Assembly (NCBI GenBank): GCA_016185555.1
Contig: JACPNI010000059.1
Coordinates: 1 to 7,096, forward strand
Direction: 5' to 3'
DNA length: 7,096 nucleotides
DNA from: Candidatus Woesearchaeota archaeon
GTDB lineage: Archaea > Nanobdellota > Nanobdellia > SCGC-AAA011-G17 > JACPNG01
Under the pieces are notes generated by a model, which was given only the letters and a program-made list of their open reading frames with translations, was not told where the DNA came from and did not search any database. The position numbers were made by a program, and so were the translations under genes. Below, piece by piece: positions 5,004 to 7,096 of this stretch. The first letter of the stretch is position 1. Each line of letters opens with the position of its first letter.

Positions 5004-5540
5004 TTATCTCAAATATAAACCGATATCAGGAGGAGGGGAACTTGTTGTCCTATCCTTTAAAGAATGAAGAACAAGTTTTGCTTTAAGTGATTTTAGATTA
5101 AATACGGTCCTTGCTTCTTCTATTGCTCGCTCATCAGTAATAGGCGTTGGACGATTAGCAAAAGAATCAGAAGTGTAACCAATTCCTGATAGATCTATTA
5201 TCTTTGAATAATCATTATGCATGCAACAAGTAATACCGCGAATTCCATACTGCCTAAATCTTGGTCTTATTGATAAGATGTGTTCTTCTTGTCCTTCCAA
5301 GATAATATCTAAACCTTCACCAACATAATGGGGTGGTTCTGCCCAGTGAGGTTTAGCACCAAATCCTATCTGCCATTTAATTGGCTCTGCTATGTCGGCA
5401 TCACCAGTATAGTATCTGAATGTTTTATTATTTTCCCTCCAACTAATAGTTTTACAACCCCCAAAAACAGGATGTTCACCAATATCATGTTTGGGCAACA
5501 TATAGTCACTCTCCCGACTAGTTTTTTGATCGCATCTCAT
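5004..5540 (-). CDS. Unrecognised 178-residue soluble protein
   Basis: I do not recognise the family. The protein has no signal peptide or membrane helix. It is rich in aromatic, His and Gly residues in its middle: HPVFGGCKTISW (23-34), FRYYTGDADIAEP (41-53), KPHWAEPPHYVGEGLDIILEGQ (63-84) and ITCCMHNDYSKIIDLSGIG (103-121). A helical segment (about 136-160) and a proline-rich end follow. H65, H71, H87, H108 and C105-C106 could form a metal or active site, but no known motif fits. The start is supported by a TATA box 26 nt upstream and the absence of SD, giving a leaderless mRNA. That promoter lies inside the preceding trpS fragment. The following U-rich tract suggests a monocistronic unit. 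Real gene likely; function unknown. Confidence 0.6.
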   Translation of the reverse strand: MRCDQKTSRESDYMLPKHDIGEHPVFGGCKTISWRENNKTFRYYTGDADIAEPIKWQIGFGAKPHWAEPPHYVGEGLDIILEGQEEHILSIRPRFRQYGIRGITCCMHNDYSKIIDLSGIGYTSDSFANRPTPITDERAIEEARTVFNLKSLKAKLVLHSLKDRTTSSPPPDIGLYLR

Positions 5541-5560
5541 AAAATTGTAACTATCAAGTA

Positions 5561-5569
5561 GTATTTAAA
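5561..5569 (-). promoter_or_regulatory. TATA box for the unknown 178-residue gene, within the trpS fragment
   Basis: TTTAAATAC on the minus strand, centred 26 nt upstream of ATG 5540, and identical to the element at 4919-4927. It overlaps the last codons of the duplicated trpS fragment. The end of the other trpS copy also carries TTTAAATA (7011-7018). Confidence 0.6.
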
Positions 5570-5593
5570 TGTTTCGTTTTGCTCATGACCCCT

Positions 5594-5663
5594 TTTTCTA
5601 AATCCCACATCTTTTTAGCTAATTTTCCATCATACTTAAATTGTTTAATCAATTTAACAGCCT
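5594..5663 (-). repeat. Direct repeat, copy A (trpS 3' end)
   Basis: Same orientation as 7027-7096 with a 1433-nt offset. By eye 66 of 70 positions agree, with 35 consecutive identical bases at 5627-5661. The match probably continues past the window edge. Of the four differences, at least two are synonymous. Confidence 0.9.
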
Positions 5664-5784
5664 CTGCTTTTTTCCTTGCATGATCCCTTAGAAAATCATT
5701 TATCTTATCAATAAGTATTGCCTTTAATTCTCCAGTTAACATTTTGCCATACAGTAGTATATGGAAATTATTCCTTTTTCTTAA

Positions 5785-5805
5785 TCAAGAATATAAAAAA
5801 GAAAA
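5785..5805 (-). terminator. U-rich terminator after the subtilisin-like gene
   Basis: Just after the stop (5808-5810) the minus strand reads CTTTTCTTTTTTATATTCTT, a good archaeal oligo-U termination tract, between the protease and the trpS fragment. No hairpin is seen. Confidence 0.5.
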
Positions 5806-5807
5806 GC

Positions 5808-6941
5808 TTAAGCAGCGTAATTCACTGCAGCGTAAGCATCAACCCTACCCCATCCATAGCTTGAGTCCCATCCGGCTTTTCCTAGGTCTTTAGCTGTCTT
5901 AAATAGTGCCTGCTCAATTTGTGCCACAGTATATTCAGGATGGGCAGATTTTATCAGGGCTACTGCACCACTTACCATCGGTGTTGCCATACTTGTGCCA
6001 CTTGCAATCTTGTAATCACTTCCAAGCCATGTAGAATAAATATTCACCCCGGGCGCTGTAATGTCAACAGCCTTTCCTCGACCTGAAAAACTTGCAATTT
6101 TATCACCGCTATCGACTGCGCCTATAGTGGTAGAATAACTTATACAACCAGGAATTGATACTCCTGCACCACCACTGTTCCCAGCTGCAGCGATAACTGC
6201 AACATTCCTGTCTCTAGCATATTTTATTGCATTTGTCATATCTGGTAGAGCGCTGTCACAGAATCCTTTATATGTATACGGTTGTGAAGTTCCTAGGCTC
6301 ATGCTTATTGCATCTGCATTAAAATCATCTGCTGTACCTGCAATACCATCTGGTCCATTAACTGCCCAATAAATTGCAGCAACAACATCACTGAAATATC
6401 CAGAACCAGAAGAATCAAGAACCTTAGCGGCAATTACCCCCGCTGCAGGTGCTACACCCTTTGCATTTGAATCAACACCATCTGCAGTTATAATACCAGC
6501 AACATGACTTCCATGGCCATTATCATCAAATGGGTCATTATCATTATTTACAAAATCTTTTCCACCAAGGTAGCTTGAACTCAATTCGGGATGATTATAA
6601 TTATAACCGGTGTCTATAACAACGACCTTTCTTCCATCACCATTATTACCGGATGACTGAACAATATCGGCTTTCATCTGCTTATTTGCTCCAGAGTCAA
6701 TTGCAAAAACCCTTACATCTTCCTGCAAATTTAATAAAGAGGCAACATCTGCAGAACACATTAATGCTTTTAATTTTCCTACATCTCTAACAACTTTACA
6801 TCCTTTTGCCAGTGCATCCGATACTTCTCTATCAGTATGTGCAATAACCCTAACTTTTTCATTACCAACAGCTGAAACAAATATCGATAATACCAGTACT
6901 AAAATCAACATCAATGCAATACCAAAATATTTTATTTTCAT
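5808..6941 (-). CDS. Secreted subtilisin-like serine protease (peptidase S8)
   Basis: A 377-residue extracellular endopeptidase. Residues 1-24 form a signal peptide (KIK then a long hydrophobic core, cleavage likely near VSA). Residues about 28-95 are a short propeptide-like inhibitor region, and the S8 domain follows. The catalytic triad is complete: D110 in VVVIDTG, H143 in NGHGSHVAG and S317 in GTSMATP, with oxyanion N255 in AAAGNSG. Cysteines at 228 and 266 could pair. The chain ends right after the domain (WGRVDAYAAV), with no cell-wall or beta-sandwich extension. The ATG follows an SD (GAGGAGTGAT, 6948-6957). The gene is visibly GC-richer than neighbours (27 of 60 bases in 6061-6120 against 16 of 60 in 361-420) and is bracketed by the trpS repeat, suggesting acquisition or relocation. 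The role may be peptide scavenging or processing of surface proteins; the target is unknown. Confidence 0.95.
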   Translation of the reverse strand: MKIKYFGIALMLILVLVLSIFVSAVGNEKVRVIAHTDREVSDALAKGCKVVRDVGKLKALMCSADVASLLNLQEDVRVFAIDSGANKQMKADIVQSSGNNGDGRKVVVIDTGYNYNHPELSSSYLGGKDFVNNDNDPFDDNGHGSHVAGIITADGVDSNAKGVAPAAGVIAAKVLDSSGSGYFSDVVAAIYWAVNGPDGIAGTADDFNADAISMSLGTSQPYTYKGFCDSALPDMTNAIKYARDRNVAVIAAAGNSGGAGVSIPGCISYSTTIGAVDSGDKIASFSGRGKAVDITAPGVNIYSTWLGSDYKIASGTSMATPMVSGAVALIKSAHPEYTVAQIEQALFKTAKDLGKAGWDSSYGWGRVDAYAAVNYAA

Positions 6942-6977
6942 ATTTTATCACTCCTCATATTGAAATACAAGTTATAC

Positions 6978-6987
6978 CATATTTTAA
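6978..6987 (-). promoter_or_regulatory. TATA box for the subtilisin-like gene
   Basis: The minus strand reads TTAAAATATG, preceded by GGAG as a weak BRE. Transcription would begin near 6956, leaving about 15 nt of leader with the SD. An alternative, TTTAAATA at 7011-7018, overlaps the trpS stop codon and would give a longer leader. Confidence 0.45.
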
Positions 6988-7013
6988 CTCCAAACAGTAA
7001 ATTAAACCCCTAT

Positions 7014-7096
7014 TTAAAGATTATTCTTTTCAAAATCCCACATTTTTTTAGCTAATTTACCATCATACTTAAATTGTTTAATCAATTTAACAGCAT
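7014..7096 (-). CDS. trpS: 3' end of tryptophanyl-tRNA synthetase (5' truncated by window edge)
   Basis: The minus strand enters from the right edge encoding AVKLIKQFKYDGKLAKKMWD then FEKNNL, ending at TAA (7014-7016). On its own this stretch is short. Its near identity to the fragment at 5554-5742, which carries the MLTGELK element of archaeal/eukaryotic-type TrpRS, identifies it as the end of trpS, the cytoplasmic enzyme that charges tRNA-Trp. This copy is taken as the intact gene because its short tail (FEKNNL) ends cleanly and the rest of the gene can lie beyond the window; that is not verified here. The protease gene follows after 72 nt in the same direction. Confidence 0.65.
   Translation of the reverse strand, partial: AVKLIKQFKYDGKLAKKMWDFEKNNL
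7027..7096 (-). repeat. Direct repeat, copy B (trpS 3' end)
   Basis: Partner of 5594-5663; 66 of 70 positions match. The match is still running at the window edge, so the true repeat is longer. The protein-coding frame is the same in both copies. Confidence 0.9.

Larger units (their letters stand above)
5554..5742 (-). pseudogene. Duplicated C-terminal fragment of tryptophanyl-tRNA synthetase
   Basis: An open frame of 62 codons that begins at the segment MLTGELKAILIDKINDFLRDH and continues to GKLAKKMWDLEK. This is the C-terminal end of archaeal/eukaryotic-type TrpRS, in which MLTGELK is an internal conserved element rather than a start. The catalytic HIGH/KMSKS part and the rest of the enzyme are absent: upstream the frame decays within about a dozen codons to a TGA, and the region is then occupied by the end of the protease gene. 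The nucleotide sequence at 5594-5663 matches the trpS end at the right edge of the window almost perfectly. After the shared part this copy has a different, longer tail (GVMSKTKHLNTT). No SD precedes the ATG. It is most simply a non-functional partial duplication, although expression as a small helical protein is not excluded. Confidence 0.75.

Noticed and set aside
5328..5561. Plus-strand open frame opposite the 178-residue gene
   Set aside because: No SD or promoter. The minus-strand frame has a well-placed TATA box and is more than twice as long.
5743..5807. Short inverted or terminal repeats marking a transposon end beside the protease gene
   Set aside because: No matching inverted pair was found at 5743-5807 and 6942-7013. 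The only repeat is the direct trpS-derived one, and no transposase is present.

Overview
The window reads as low-GC archaeal DNA, most likely from a DPANN-type lineage of the Woesearchaeota/Pacearchaeota kind. This rests on four things seen here: TATA-box promoters placed for leaderless transcripts, strong archaeal Shine-Dalgarno sites inside operons, an ArvABC (formerly OapABC) gene trio, and a tryptophanyl-tRNA synthetase C-terminus of the archaeal/eukaryotic type. The lineage is an inference from gene style, not from a marker tree. Nearly everything is on the minus strand; only the left edge reads plus.

Left edge (1-1260). The tail of an unidentified plus-strand gene is followed by a HIT-family nucleotide hydrolase/transferase gene. 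The HIT gene runs tail-to-tail into, and overlaps by 148 bp, a small minus-strand protein kinase-like gene. Both C-termini look abnormal, suggesting a rearranged junction. A gene-poor stretch (1071-1270) holds the kinase promoter and a short open remnant without a start codon.

Centre (1271-4930). A SemiSWEET/PQ-loop membrane protein has its own promoter. Upstream of it on the minus strand is a tight arvA-arvB-arvC operon (Era-like GTPase, DUF2073 protein, zinc-ribbon protein), whose haloarchaeal homologues drive extracellular vesicle formation. Upstream again is a second operon: a membrane-anchored extracytoplasmic His/Cys-rich protein, a CcdA-type thiol-electron transporter broken by a one-base frameshift, a standalone ATP-cone protein, and a 20-residue lysine-rich peptide ending in CKFC. 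Start/stop overlaps and SD sites buried in stop codons tie these genes together. The most economical reading is an extracytoplasmic thiol or metal handling unit.

Right part (4931-7096). An unrecognised 178-residue protein is expressed from a leaderless promoter lying inside a duplicated fragment of the trpS 3' end. Then comes a secreted subtilisin-like protease. The true 3' end of trpS enters from the right edge. The two copies of the trpS end share at least 70 nt at 66/70 identity and flank the GC-richer protease gene, which points to a recent insertion or partial duplication at the trpS 3' end.

No tRNA, rRNA, CRISPR array, transposase or integrase was seen.
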